The notes beneath the pieces are model-generated. The model was not told the origin of the DNA. It saw only the letters and a list, made by a program, of their open reading frames with translations, and ran no database searches. Shown here one piece after another: positions 35,341 through 43,954 of a DNA stretch of 64,000 nucleotides (the first letter of the stretch is position 1; each line of letters starts with the position of its first letter). The DNA is from an uncultured Paracoccus sp. (GTDB taxonomy: Bacteria; Pseudomonadota; Alphaproteobacteria; Rhodobacterales; Rhodobacteraceae). The translations under genes were made by a program, and so were the position numbers. Where the stretch lies: the NCBI GenBank assembly GCA_934533075.1, contig CAKTBJ010000009.1, positions 11,977 through 75,976 on the forward strand. Reading direction: 5' to 3'.

Positions 35341-35693
35341 CAGACCGGGATCAGGGCGGCGGCGACGCGCCGGCCCTCGGACAGAAGCACGTTGTAGCTG
35401 CGCGCCGCCGCCGGGCTGGCCATCGCCTCGACCCGCAGCCCGAGCGATTCGGCGGCATCCAGCAACGCCTCGGGCGGGCGGGCGATCTCGGCCCCCATGC
35501 CCAGCAGCAGCAGGTCGGCGCGGCCGGCCAAGATGGCCAGCGCCCCGCTGTCGTCGAGGCCGCCCCAAGGGGCCGCGCCGCCCTCATGCACCAGCAGCGG
35601 CCCGCGCCAGACCGTGCCGCCCAGCCGGAAAAAGCCGGGGCCGTAGCCGTCGATCGGCACGGCCCCGGCAAAATCGGTGGGCGCCATCGCCAT
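35340..35693 (-). CDS. Mth938-like domain protein (DUF498)
   Basis: A 117-residue single-domain protein of the Mth938/NDUFAF3-like fold: [32 protein letters not shown] and [18 protein letters not shown] match the family. It typically lies next to secF or ccm genes in alphaproteobacteria. The mitochondrial relative NDUFAF3 is a complex I assembly factor, but the bacterial role is not established. It overlaps the secF stop by one base and ccmA by one base, so it is translated as part of the chain. Confidence 0.88.
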   Translation of the reverse strand: MAMAPTDFAGAVPIDGYGPGFFRLGGTVWRGPLLVHEGGAAPWGGLDDSGALAILAGRADLLLLGMGAEIARPPEALLDAAESLGLRVEAMASPAAARSYNVLLSEGRRVAAALIPV

Positions 35694-36670
35694 CAGGGCA
35701 GGTCCGCATAGGGACCGGGCACCTTCTTCTTCCTGGCCTCATCGCCCCAGTCGCGGCGCACGCCCAGCCACAGCACCACGTTCTTGGCCAGATAGACCGT
35801 CGAATAGGTGCCGACGATCACGCCCCACAGCATCGCGAAGACGAAGCCGCGGATCACGTCGCCGCCCAGCCACAGCAGCGCCCCCAGCGCAAGGATGGTG
35901 GTCATCCCGGTCATCACCGTGCGCGACAGGGTTTCGTTGACCGTCAGGTTCATGATGTCGCGCAGGGCCATCGTCTTGTATTTGATCAGGTTCTCTCGCA
36001 ATCGGTCGAACACGACCACGGTGTCGTTGACCGAATAGCCCAGGATGGTCAGCAGCGCGGCGATGGTGCTGAGGTCGAAGCGGATCTGGAACAGCGCGAA
36101 GATGCCCACCGTCAGCAGCACGTCATGGATCAGCGCAATGACGGCCCCCAGCCCGAACTGCCACTCGAACCGGAGCCAGATATACAGCAGGATGCCGAGG
36201 GTCGCCGCGCCGACCGCCTTGAAGGCGGTCATGATCAGCTCGCCCGAGACCTTGGGGCCGACCGATTCCACCGCCGCGAAGCGCACATCGGGATCGACGG
36301 TGCGCAGCGCGGCCTCGATGATGTTCAGGTCCTCGGGCGTGATCGAGGCGTCATCGCCCTCGGCCGCCAGCCGGACCAGCGCCACGTGGCGGTCGGCGCC
36401 GAAGGTGGGGTCGAAGACCTCGGTGATCGACACGTCGCCATAGCCCAGCCCCGACAGCGCGCCGCGATAATCGGCGACCTCGAAGCTGTTCGGGCTTTCG
36501 GTGCGGATCGAGGTGCCGCCCTTGAAGTCGATGCCGAAATTCAGCCCCATGACCAGCGTCACCACCACCGAGGCCACCATCAGGAAGATGGAGATGCCGG
36601 CGGTCAGCCACTGGATGCTGAAGAAGTCGATATTGGTCTCGTCGGGAACAAGTTTCAGACGGAATGCCAT
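35693..36670 (-). CDS. secF: Protein translocase subunit SecF
   Basis: SecF forms with SecD the RND-type complex that uses the proton gradient to complete protein export. The 325-residue protein has six membrane helices, the N-terminal GLNFGIDFKGGTSIRTE (about 43-59) before the periplasmic domain, and the transmembrane ILGYSVNDTVVVFDRLRE (about 210-227). It follows secD after 12 bases. The family is unmistakable. Confidence 0.97.
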   Translation of the reverse strand: MAFRLKLVPDETNIDFFSIQWLTAGISIFLMVASVVVTLVMGLNFGIDFKGGTSIRTESPNSFEVADYRGALSGLGYGDVSITEVFDPTFGADRHVALVRLAAEGDDASITPEDLNIIEAALRTVDPDVRFAAVESVGPKVSGELIMTAFKAVGAATLGILLYIWLRFEWQFGLGAVIALIHDVLLTVGIFALFQIRFDLSTIAALLTILGYSVNDTVVVFDRLRENLIKYKTMALRDIMNLTVNETLSRTVMTGMTTILALGALLWLGGDVIRGFVFAMLWGVIVGTYSTVYLAKNVVLWLGVRRDWGDEARKKKVPGPYADLP

Positions 36671-36682
36671 GACGTTTTCCCC

Positions 36683-38350
36683 TTACAGGACCAGTTCGGT
36701 CGGGCGGCGGCGCTCGATCCACCAGATGATCATCAGCCGCGTCAGGAAGATGGCGGTGAAGACCGAGGTGACGAGGCCGATGGTCAGCGTGACCGCAAAG
36801 CCCTTCACCGGGCCGGAGCCGAGGAAGAACATCACCAGCGCCGCGATGAAGCTGGTCAGGTTGGCGTCGATGATCGCCGACATGGCTTCCTTGAAGCCGG
36901 TGTCGATGGCCAGCGTGACGTTCTTGATGCGCCGCAATTCCTCGCGGATACGCTCGTAGATGATGACGTTGGCGTCCACGGCGGTGCCCACGGTCAGCAC
37001 GATGCCGGCGATGCCGGGCAGGGTCAGCGTGGCCCCCATCAGCGACATGATGCCGAGGATCATCACGATGTTGACCAGCACCGCGACCGAGGCGAAGAAC
37101 CCGAACAGCCCATAGCTGGCGATCATGTAGGCGACCACGGCGACGGTGCCGACGGTGCCGGCCAGCCGCCCGGCGTCGATGCTGTCCTGACCCAGTTCGG
37201 GGCCGATGGTGCGCTCCTCCAGGAAGGTCATCTCGGCCGGCAGGGCGCCGGCGCGCAGCAGCACGGCCAGCCGGTTCGATTCCTCGAAATCCATGCTGCC
37301 GGAGATCAGCCCGGTGCCGCCCATGATGGCCGAGCGGATCACGGGCGCGGAAATCACCTCGTCGTCCAGCACGATGGCGAAAAGCTGCCCGATATTGGCG
37401 GCGGTATAGGTGCCGAAGGCCTTGGCGCCCTGGGCGTTGAAGCGGAATTCGACCGCCGGCAGGCCGTTCTGGTCGCGGCTGGGAATGGCCGTCACCAGCT
37501 CGTCCCCGGTCACGACCGGGCTGGCGTCCAGCGTATAGTAGACGCCCGGCTCGTCGGCGGCGGGCAGAAGCATGTTGCCCACGCCCGGACGGGCATTCGG
37601 GTCGGTGCCGCGCCCCAAGACCGGGTGGAAGGTCAGCTTGGCGGTGGTGCCGATCAGCTGCTTCAACTCCTCGGCCGAGCCGATGCCGGGCACCTGGATC
37701 ACGATGCGGTTGGCGCCGGACAGCACGATGGTCGGCTCCCTCGTGCCCACCTCGTCGATGCGGCGGCGGATGATTTCGAGGCTTTGCAGCATCGTGCGCT
37801 CGTCCGTCGCGGCCTTTTCGGCCGCAGACAGCTGCACGGTCAGGCGGTTGCCGCTGGCCGAGACCTCCAGGTCGCGCTGGCCCACGCCGGTCAGGGTGAC
37901 GACCGGCACCGACAGGCCACGGGCGATCTCGGCCGCGCGGCTGATCTGGTCGGCATTGGTGATCTCGACCGCCAGGGTCGACGGGTCGGATTCGACGCGG
38001 CGAATCGGTCCCAGCGCGTCGCGCTGCGCCGCCAGCGCGTCGCGCAGTTGCGGCCACAGGCTGTCCATGCGGGCCTTGTAGACCTGTTCGACCTGCACCT
38101 CGCCCAGCAGATGCGCGCCGCCGCGCAGGTCGAGGCCCAGATTGACCAGACCGGAGGGAAGGAAGGACGGCCATTGCGCAATATCGGCCTCCTGCGCGGC
38201 GGTGGCGGTGCCGCCGCTGCGCTCGACGGCCTTGACGGCGTCGTTATGCGTCTCGACGCGGCCATAGAACACGTTCGGGACCGCCAGCGCCACGATCAGC
38301 GCCGTGACCAGCAGGATCAGAACCCGCTTCCAGGTTTCCATTTGCAGCAT
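36683..38350 (-). CDS. secD: Protein translocase subunit SecD
   Basis: The 555-residue SecD has an N-terminal helix (about 8-25), the conserved LGLDLRGGAHLLGEV, a large periplasmic P1 head domain with VQVPGIGSAEELKQLIG, and five further C-terminal helices with TVGTAVDANVIIYERIREEL. The ATG at 38350 has GAGG about eight bases upstream; a second ATG at 38341 is possible. It lies downstream of yajC by 23 bases, the standard yajC-secD-secF order. Confidence 0.97.
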   Translation of the reverse strand: MLQMETWKRVLILLVTALIVALAVPNVFYGRVETHNDAVKAVERSGGTATAAQEADIAQWPSFLPSGLVNLGLDLRGGAHLLGEVQVEQVYKARMDSLWPQLRDALAAQRDALGPIRRVESDPSTLAVEITNADQISRAAEIARGLSVPVVTLTGVGQRDLEVSASGNRLTVQLSAAEKAATDERTMLQSLEIIRRRIDEVGTREPTIVLSGANRIVIQVPGIGSAEELKQLIGTTAKLTFHPVLGRGTDPNARPGVGNMLLPAADEPGVYYTLDASPVVTGDELVTAIPSRDQNGLPAVEFRFNAQGAKAFGTYTAANIGQLFAIVLDDEVISAPVIRSAIMGGTGLISGSMDFEESNRLAVLLRAGALPAEMTFLEERTIGPELGQDSIDAGRLAGTVGTVAVVAYMIASYGLFGFFASVAVLVNIVMILGIMSLMGATLTLPGIAGIVLTVGTAVDANVIIYERIREELRRIKNVTLAIDTGFKEAMSAIIDANLTSFIAALVMFFLGSGPVKGFAVTLTIGLVTSVFTAIFLTRLMIIWWIERRRPTELVL

Positions 38351-38373
38351 GATGGCGGCCTCGGGCTTTCTTA

Positions 38374-38706
38374 TCAGCCGTTCGCGGCGACGGGAGCGGT
38401 CTTGTTGATGACGTGCTGCACGGCGTTGCGCACGATGCGGATGCGCACGCCCTGCGCGACCTCGACCTCCAGATCCTCGTCGCGGACATGGGTGACCTTG
38501 GCCAGGATGCCGCCCTGGGTCACGATCTGGTCGCCCTTGCGCAGATTGGCCACCATGTTGCGGTGTTCCTTCATCTTCTTCTGCTGGGGGCGGATCATCA
38601 GCATATACATGATCACGAAGATCAGGATCAGCGGGATGAACTGCGCGAAGGTTGCGGCGGCACCGCCGCCAGCGGCGGCCTGGGCGTAGGCGGGGGTCAC
38701 GAGCAT
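38374..38706 (-). CDS. yajC: Preprotein translocase subunit YajC
   Basis: A 110-residue membrane protein with one helix (about 20-40, FIPLILIFVIMYMLMIRPQQ) and a small cytoplasmic domain (GDQIVTQGGILAKVT). YajC associates with SecDF-YidC and with AcrB. The ATG at 38706 follows GGAAGGA. It is the first gene of the block running to ccmG. Confidence 0.96.
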   Translation of the reverse strand: MLVTPAYAQAAAGGGAAATFAQFIPLILIFVIMYMLMIRPQQKKMKEHRNMVANLRKGDQIVTQGGILAKVTHVRDEDLEVEVAQGVRIRIVRNAVQHVINKTAPVAANG

Positions 38707-38741
38707 CTGGGTTCCTTCCGGTCAATGCGGGTGCGCGCCAC

Positions 38742-38856
38742 GGACGAAGGCCGCCCGCGCGGATCGGCGCGCAACCTAAGGCCGCGCGGGGGGTTTGGCA
38801 AGGAATTGCCGGTCACAGCCCCATCAGCGCCGCATGCGCCGCGGAGGCCTTCGTCC
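38742..38856. repeat. Inverted repeat in the yajC-polA gap
   Basis: GGACGAAGGCC (38742-38752) and GGCCTTCGTCC (38846-38856) are perfect 11-base inverted copies 93 bases apart. The 218-base gap otherwise shows no gene. It may fold in the transcript coming from yajC's promoter side or terminate polA, but no U-run is seen. Confidence 0.35.
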
Positions 38857-38924
38857 CGGCCCGGCCATCGAGGCCGATCCGGGCCGCGCGGGCCGGCCCG
38901 CGGGCGTGCGCTGCGGGGCCGCTT

Positions 38925-41747
38925 TCAATGCGCCGCGGCCCAGTTGGCCCCCTGCCCCGCATCCACCACCAGCGGCACGTTCAGCCGCACGGCCGGCGCG
39001 GGCGCATCCACCATCACGGCGCGGGCGGCCTCGATCAGGGCGGGGGCCTCGGCTTGGGCCACCTCGAACACAAGTTCGTCATGAACCTGAAGCAGCATGC
39101 GGGCGTCGATGCCCTCGATAGCCGCCGGCATGCGGATCATCGCCCGGCGGATGATGTCGGCGGCCGCGCCCTGAATCGGCGCGTTGATCGCCGCACGCCG
39201 CGCGCCCCCCGCCGCCGGCCCGGTCTGGTTGATGCCCGGCGTATGGATCTTGCGCCCGAACAGCGTGGTCACGAACCCGTCCGCCTTGGCCCGCGCGATG
39301 GTGTCGTCCATATAGGCGCGGATTTCCGGGAACCGCTGGAAATAGGTGTCGATGAAGGCCTGCGCCTCGGCCCGAGGAATCCGCAGGTTGCGCGCGAGGC
39401 CAAAGCCGGAAATCCCGTAGATCACCCCGAAATTGATCGCCTTGGCCCGGCGGCGGACACCTGGGTCCATGCCCTCGACCGGGACGCCGAACATCTGGCT
39501 GGCGGTCATGGCGTGAATGTCGATGCCGTCGCGGAATGCCTGTTTCAGCGCCGGAATATCCGCGACATGGGCCAGAATCCGCAGCTCGATCTGGCTGTAG
39601 TCCAGACTGACCAGCACCCGCCCCTCGGGCGCGATGAAGGCCTCGCGGATGCGGCGGCCCTCCTCGGTGCGCACGGGGATGTTCTGAAGGTTCGGATCGG
39701 TCGAGGCCAGCCGCCCCGTCTGCGCCCCGGCGATGGAGTAACTGGTATGCACCCGCCCGGTATCGGGATCGACATGGCGCGGCAGCGTGTCGGTATAGGT
39801 CGATTTCAGCTTCGACATCGCCCGCCAGTCGAGGATCAGCCCGGCCAGCCGGCGCCCTTCCTCGCTGCCTTCCGCCGCCAAATCCTCCAGCACATCCGCC
39901 GAGGTGGACCAGGCGCCATTCTTGCCCAGCTTGCCGCCGGGCAGGCCCATCTGGCCGAAAAGAATGTCGCCCAACTGCTTGGGCGACCCGAGGTTGAAGG
40001 GACTGCCCGCGACCTGCTGGGCCTCCTCCTCCAGCGCGGCCATCTTCTGCGCGAAGGCCCCGGACATGCGCGACAGATGCGCCGGGTCGATCAGGATGCC
40101 CGCCATCTCCATCCCCGCCAGCACCGGGATCATCGGGCGCTCAAGGGTTTCGTAAGCCGTGGTCACGCGGGCCTCGGGCAGGCGCGGGCGGAAGGTCTGC
40201 CACAGCCGCCATGTCACATCCGCGTCCTCGGCGCCGTAGCCGGCGGCCTTGTCCAGTGCCACGCGGTCGAAGGTGATCTGCGCCTTGCCCGAGCCGATCA
40301 ACTCCTTGATCGGCAGGCAGATATGGCCAAGATAGGTCTCGGCCAACTCGTCCATGCCGTGATTGTGCAGGCCCGCATGCAGGGCATAGGACAGCAGCAT
40401 CGTGTCCTCGATGGGCGCCATGCGGATGCCGTGGCGGGCCAGCACCTTCCAGTCGTATTTGGCGTTGTGCAGCACCTTCAGCACTGCGGGGTCTTCCAGC
40501 AGCGGCTTGAGCAGGGCCAGGGCCTCGGCCTCGTCCATCTGGCCGGGCGCGCGGGCGCCGCCGCCGAACAGATCGGCCTCGCCCTCGACATGGTTCAGCG
40601 GAATATAGGCGGCATCCCCCGCCGCCAGCGCAATCGAGATGCCGGCCAGCCGCGCCTGCATCTCGTTCAGCGAGGTGGTTTCGGTGTCGATGGCCAGCGC
40701 CCCGGCCTCGCGGGCGCGGTCGAGCCATTCGGCCAGCGTGGCCCCGTCGCGGATCACCGCATAGGCGTCGCGGTCGATGGCCGGCCATGCGGGGGCGGCG
40801 GGGGCGCCGGGCTGCGGCGCGGCCTCGGCCACCGGCGCCGGGTCGGGCAGGTCGGTCTCGAAACGGTCGGCCACGCGCCGGGTCAGGGTGCGGAACTCCA
40901 TCCGGTTGAGGAAATTCAGCAGGGTTTCCGGCTCGGGATCGCGGATTTCCAGACTGTCCAGCCCGAAATTCAGCGGAGTCGCCGCATCCAGCGTCACCAG
41001 CTTTTCCGAAATGCGGATCAGCTCGGCATTGTCCAGCAGGGTCTGGCGGCGCTTGGGTTGCTTGATTTCCTCGGCGCGGGCCAGCAGGGTCTCGATATCG
41101 CCATATTCGGCGATCAGTTGCGCGGCGGTCTTGATGCCGATGCCCGGCGCGCCCGGCACGTTGTCGGTCGGATCGCCGGCCAGAGCCTGCACCGCCACCA
41201 CCTGTTCGGGCGGAACCCCGAATTTCTCGATCACCTCATCCGGGCCGATGCGCTTGTTCTTGATCGGGTCCAGCATCTCGACCCCGCCACCGACAAGCTG
41301 CATCAGGTCCTTGTCGCTGGAGATGATCGTCACCCGCCCCCCGGCCGCGCGCGCCTGTGCGGCCAGCGTGGCGATGATGTCGTCGGCCTCATAGGCCTCG
41401 ATCTCGATCGACGCGAGGTTGAAGGCCTGCGTGGCCTCGCGCGTCAGGGGGAATTGCGGGCGCAGATCCTCGGGCAGCGGCGGGCGGTTGGCCTTGTAGT
41501 CGGGGAAGATGTCGTTGCGGAAGGTGCGCGAACTGTGGTCGAAGATCACCGCCGCATGGGTGGGCGCGTCGCCATTGCCGCCCTCCTCGATATAGCGCCA
41601 GATCATGTTGCAGAAGCCCGCGACGGCGCCGATGGGCAGCCCGTCGCTGCGCCGGGTCAGCGGCGGCAGCGCGTGATAGGCGCGGAAGATGAAGGCCGAG
41701 CCGTCGATCAGATGCAGATGGCAGCCCTTGCCGAATGCCTCGCCCAT
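38925..41747 (-). CDS. polA: DNA polymerase I
   Basis: PolA fills gaps and removes primers. The 940-residue protein keeps all three domains: 5'-3' exonuclease (LHLIDGSAFIFRAYHALPPL, DHSSRTFRNDIFPDYKANRP) to about 290, a DnaQ-like 3'-5' exonuclease with an intact DxE motif (LAIDTETTSLNEMQ) at about 350-520, and the family A polymerase with DYSQIELRILAH, RRRAKAINFGVIYGIS and QVHDELVFE. I chose the ATG at 41747; it is divergent from radA with 97 bases between starts. Confidence 0.97.
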   Translation of the reverse strand: MGEAFGKGCHLHLIDGSAFIFRAYHALPPLTRRSDGLPIGAVAGFCNMIWRYIEEGGNGDAPTHAAVIFDHSSRTFRNDIFPDYKANRPPLPEDLRPQFPLTREATQAFNLASIEIEAYEADDIIATLAAQARAAGGRVTIISSDKDLMQLVGGGVEMLDPIKNKRIGPDEVIEKFGVPPEQVVAVQALAGDPTDNVPGAPGIGIKTAAQLIAEYGDIETLLARAEEIKQPKRRQTLLDNAELIRISEKLVTLDAATPLNFGLDSLEIRDPEPETLLNFLNRMEFRTLTRRVADRFETDLPDPAPVAEAAPQPGAPAAPAWPAIDRDAYAVIRDGATLAEWLDRAREAGALAIDTETTSLNEMQARLAGISIALAAGDAAYIPLNHVEGEADLFGGGARAPGQMDEAEALALLKPLLEDPAVLKVLHNAKYDWKVLARHGIRMAPIEDTMLLSYALHAGLHNHGMDELAETYLGHICLPIKELIGSGKAQITFDRVALDKAAGYGAEDADVTWRLWQTFRPRLPEARVTTAYETLERPMIPVLAGMEMAGILIDPAHLSRMSGAFAQKMAALEEEAQQVAGSPFNLGSPKQLGDILFGQMGLPGGKLGKNGAWSTSADVLEDLAAEGSEEGRRLAGLILDWRAMSKLKSTYTDTLPRHVDPDTGRVHTSYSIAGAQTGRLASTDPNLQNIPVRTEEGRRIREAFIAPEGRVLVSLDYSQIELRILAHVADIPALKQAFRDGIDIHAMTASQMFGVPVEGMDPGVRRRAKAINFGVIYGISGFGLARNLRIPRAEAQAFIDTYFQRFPEIRAYMDDTIARAKADGFVTTLFGRKIHTPGINQTGPAAGGARRAAINAPIQGAAADIIRRAMIRMPAAIEGIDARMLLQVHDELVFEVAQAEAPALIEAARAVMVDAPAPAVRLNVPLVVDAGQGANWAAAH

Positions 41748-41844
41748 ATCCCGCCCCCGTTTCCTGCGCTGGGGGTGATGTGCCACGAAACGCCGCCCGC
41801 TTCCAGCCGCTTGCCCCCGGCTGGGCCTTGGGCCAAACAGGCGC

Positions 41845-43212
41845 ATGGCTAGGCCCGTCACCACATTCACCTGCACCGCCTGCGGCGCCCGCTTTCCGAA
41901 ATGGTCGGGCCGCTGCGATGCCTGCGGCGAGTGGAACACCATCACCGAGGAGGCCCCCCTGTCCCAAGGCCCCGCCGGGCGCGGCCTCGGCGCGGCCAAG
42001 GGCAAGCTGGTGGCGCTGACCGGGCTGGATGCCGCCGAGCCGCCGCCCCCGCGCCGCGAGTCGGGGCTGGCGGAACTGGACCGCGTTCTGGGCGGCGGGC
42101 TGGTCGAGGGCAGCGCGATTCTGGTCGGCGGCGATCCCGGCATCGGCAAATCCACGCTGCTGTTGCAGGCGGCGGCGGCGTTTTCCCGCGCAGGGGCGCA
42201 GGCGGTCTATTTCAGCGGCGAGGAAGCCACCGCGCAAATCCGCATGCGCGCCCAGCGCCTCGGGCTGGCCGATGCGCCGGTGCGGCTGGGCGCGGAAACG
42301 GGCCTGCGCGACATCCTGACCACGCTGGACGCCACCCGCCCCGACCTTGCCGTGATCGATTCGATTCAAACCCTGTGGTCCGATACGGTCGAGGCCGCCC
42401 CCGGCAGCGTCAGCCAGGTTCGCGCCGTCGCGCATGAGCTGGTCACATTCGCGAAATCGCGCGGGACGGCGGTGGTGCTGGTCGGCCATGTCACCAAGGA
42501 GGGCCAGATCGCCGGCCCCCGCGTTGTCGAGCATATGGTCGATACCGTCCTGTATTTCGAGGGCGAACGCGGCCACCAGTTCCGCATCCTGCGCAGCGTC
42601 AAGAACCGCTTCGGCCCGGCGGGCGAGATCGGCGTCTTCGAGATGACCGGCGCCGGCCTGGCCGAAGTCGCCAACCCCTCGGCGCTGTTTTTGTCCGAGC
42701 GCGGCCAGCCCGTCCCCGGCGCGGCGGTCTTTGCCGGCATCGAGGGCACGCGCCCGGTGCTGACCGAAATTCAGGCGCTGGTCGCCCCTTCGACGCTGGC
42801 CAGCCCGCGCCGCACCGTGGTCGGCCTCGACTCGGGCCGGGTCAGCACCATCCTCGCCGTGCTGGAGGCGCGTTGCGCGATTCCCTTCGCGGGGCTGGAT
42901 GTTTTCCTCAACGTTGCCGGGGGGATGCGGGTCACGGAACCCGCCGCCGACCTCGCCATCGCCGCCGCCCTGCTGGGCGCGAGGGAGGATGTGGCGATTC
43001 CCGCCGAAGCTGTAATCTTCGGGGAAATCAGCCTGTCGGGGGCGTTGCGTCCCGTCACCCAGGCGGAAAACAGGTTGAAAGAGGCGGCAAAACTTGGTTT
43101 CACGCAGGCGATTTTGCCCGAAACCCAGAAGGTCGAGGGCGAGGGACAGATGCAGCTGATCCGCAGCGCCGACCTCACCCGCTTCGTGGGCGAGATGTTC
43201 GGCGCCGGCTGA
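41845..43212 (+). CDS. radA: DNA repair protein RadA
   Basis: RadA (Sms) is a RecA-like hexameric helicase that drives branch migration in recombination. The 455-residue protein has a four-Cys zinc finger (Cys 10, 13, 24, 27), Walker A GDPGIGKST (96-104), the diagnostic KNRFG motif (253-257) and a C-terminal Lon-like domain (IPAEAVIFGEISLSGALRPV). Length is standard. It is followed after 28 bases by cvpA. Confidence 0.97.
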   Translation: MARPVTTFTCTACGARFPKWSGRCDACGEWNTITEEAPLSQGPAGRGLGAAKGKLVALTGLDAAEPPPPRRESGLAELDRVLGGGLVEGSAILVGGDPGIGKSTLLLQAAAAFSRAGAQAVYFSGEEATAQIRMRAQRLGLADAPVRLGAETGLRDILTTLDATRPDLAVIDSIQTLWSDTVEAAPGSVSQVRAVAHELVTFAKSRGTAVVLVGHVTKEGQIAGPRVVEHMVDTVLYFEGERGHQFRILRSVKNRFGPAGEIGVFEMTGAGLAEVANPSALFLSERGQPVPGAAVFAGIEGTRPVLTEIQALVAPSTLASPRRTVVGLDSGRVSTILAVLEARCAIPFAGLDVFLNVAGGMRVTEPAADLAIAAALLGAREDVAIPAEAVIFGEISLSGALRPVTQAENRLKEAAKLGFTQAILPETQKVEGEGQMQLIRSADLTRFVGEMFGAG

Positions 43213-43240
43213 CGGCGCGCGCAAAGGGACGGGAACCGGC

Positions 43241-43840
43241 ATGGACGGCTTTACCACTATCGACCTCATCGTGGCGGCGATCATCGTCATCTCGGCGATC
43301 CTGGCCTATGCGCGCGGCTTCGTGCGCGAGTCGCTGGCCATCCTCGGCTGGATCGCGGCGGCCGTGCTGGCCTTCATCTTCGCCGAATCGATCCGGCCGA
43401 TGATCCAGAACCTGCCGGTGCTGTCGAAATTCCTGGGCGACAGCTGCGAGCTGGCGCTGATCGCCAGCTTTGCCGTGGTGCTGGCCGGCGCCCTGGTGGT
43501 GTTCTCGATCATCACGCCGCTGTTTTCCTCGGTCGTGCAGCGGTCGGCGCTGGGGGGCGTGGACCAGGCGATGGGCTTCCTGTTCGGGGTGGCGCGCGGC
43601 ATCCTGATCGTCGCCATCGCCTTCCTGGTCTATGACCGCGTGCAGGGCGAGCGGCAGATCGACATGGTGGACAATTCGCGTTCGGCGGCCATCTTCGACA
43701 GCATCAGCAGCCAGTTGAACCAGTCGATGCCGCAGGACGTGCCGACCTGGCTTCAGGCGCGCTTCGACCAGTTCACCGCCGCCTGCACCGCCGAAAGCAC
43801 CGTCTCGCCCCAGACCGAGACCCCGGCCGCGACCAACTGA
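43241..43840 (+). CDS. cvpA: CvpA family membrane protein
   Basis: A 199-residue protein with four membrane helices (about 7-25, 32-50, 68-90, 103-123), beginning MDGFTTIDLIVAAIIVIS, followed by a hydrophilic C-terminus. CvpA is needed for colicin V production in E. coli and is often upstream of purF, as here. Its physiological function is unsettled. A terminator lies between it and purF, so the genes are adjacent but may be separately transcribed. Confidence 0.93.
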   Translation: MDGFTTIDLIVAAIIVISAILAYARGFVRESLAILGWIAAAVLAFIFAESIRPMIQNLPVLSKFLGDSCELALIASFAVVLAGALVVFSIITPLFSSVVQRSALGGVDQAMGFLFGVARGILIVAIAFLVYDRVQGERQIDMVDNSRSAAIFDSISSQLNQSMPQDVPTWLQARFDQFTAACTAESTVSPQTETPAATN

Positions 43841-43861
43841 TCCGGCACGACGCCACGAAAA

Positions 43862-43896
43862 ACGCCCCCGCGCCCGCGCCGGGGGCGTGACTTTTT
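43862..43896 (+). terminator. Rho-independent terminator after cvpA
   Basis: ACGCCCCC (43862-43869) pairs with GGGGGCGT (43881-43888) around a GC-rich loop, and TTTTT follows at 43892-43896 after three bases. It separates radA-cvpA from purF. Confidence 0.8.
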
Positions 43897-43954
43897 GCCC
43901 CGCTGCGCCTATGTGCGGGGCAGCCCCCTTTGCCTGCGCCCCACGAGGTCCGCC

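Noticed and set aside
37270..37300. tRNA-like GGTTCGATTCC string
   Set aside because: It lies within secD coding sequence and has no acceptor or anticodon stems around it.
35222..38689. 1155-codon open frame opposite ccmA, secF and secD
   Set aside because: It crosses several well-supported genes on the other strand and has a low-complexity translation (His, Gln, Arg runs).
38652..41852. 1066-codon open frame opposite polA
   Set aside because: It is antisense to polA, Arg/His/Gln-rich and lacks any domain. Long antisense frames are expected at this GC content.
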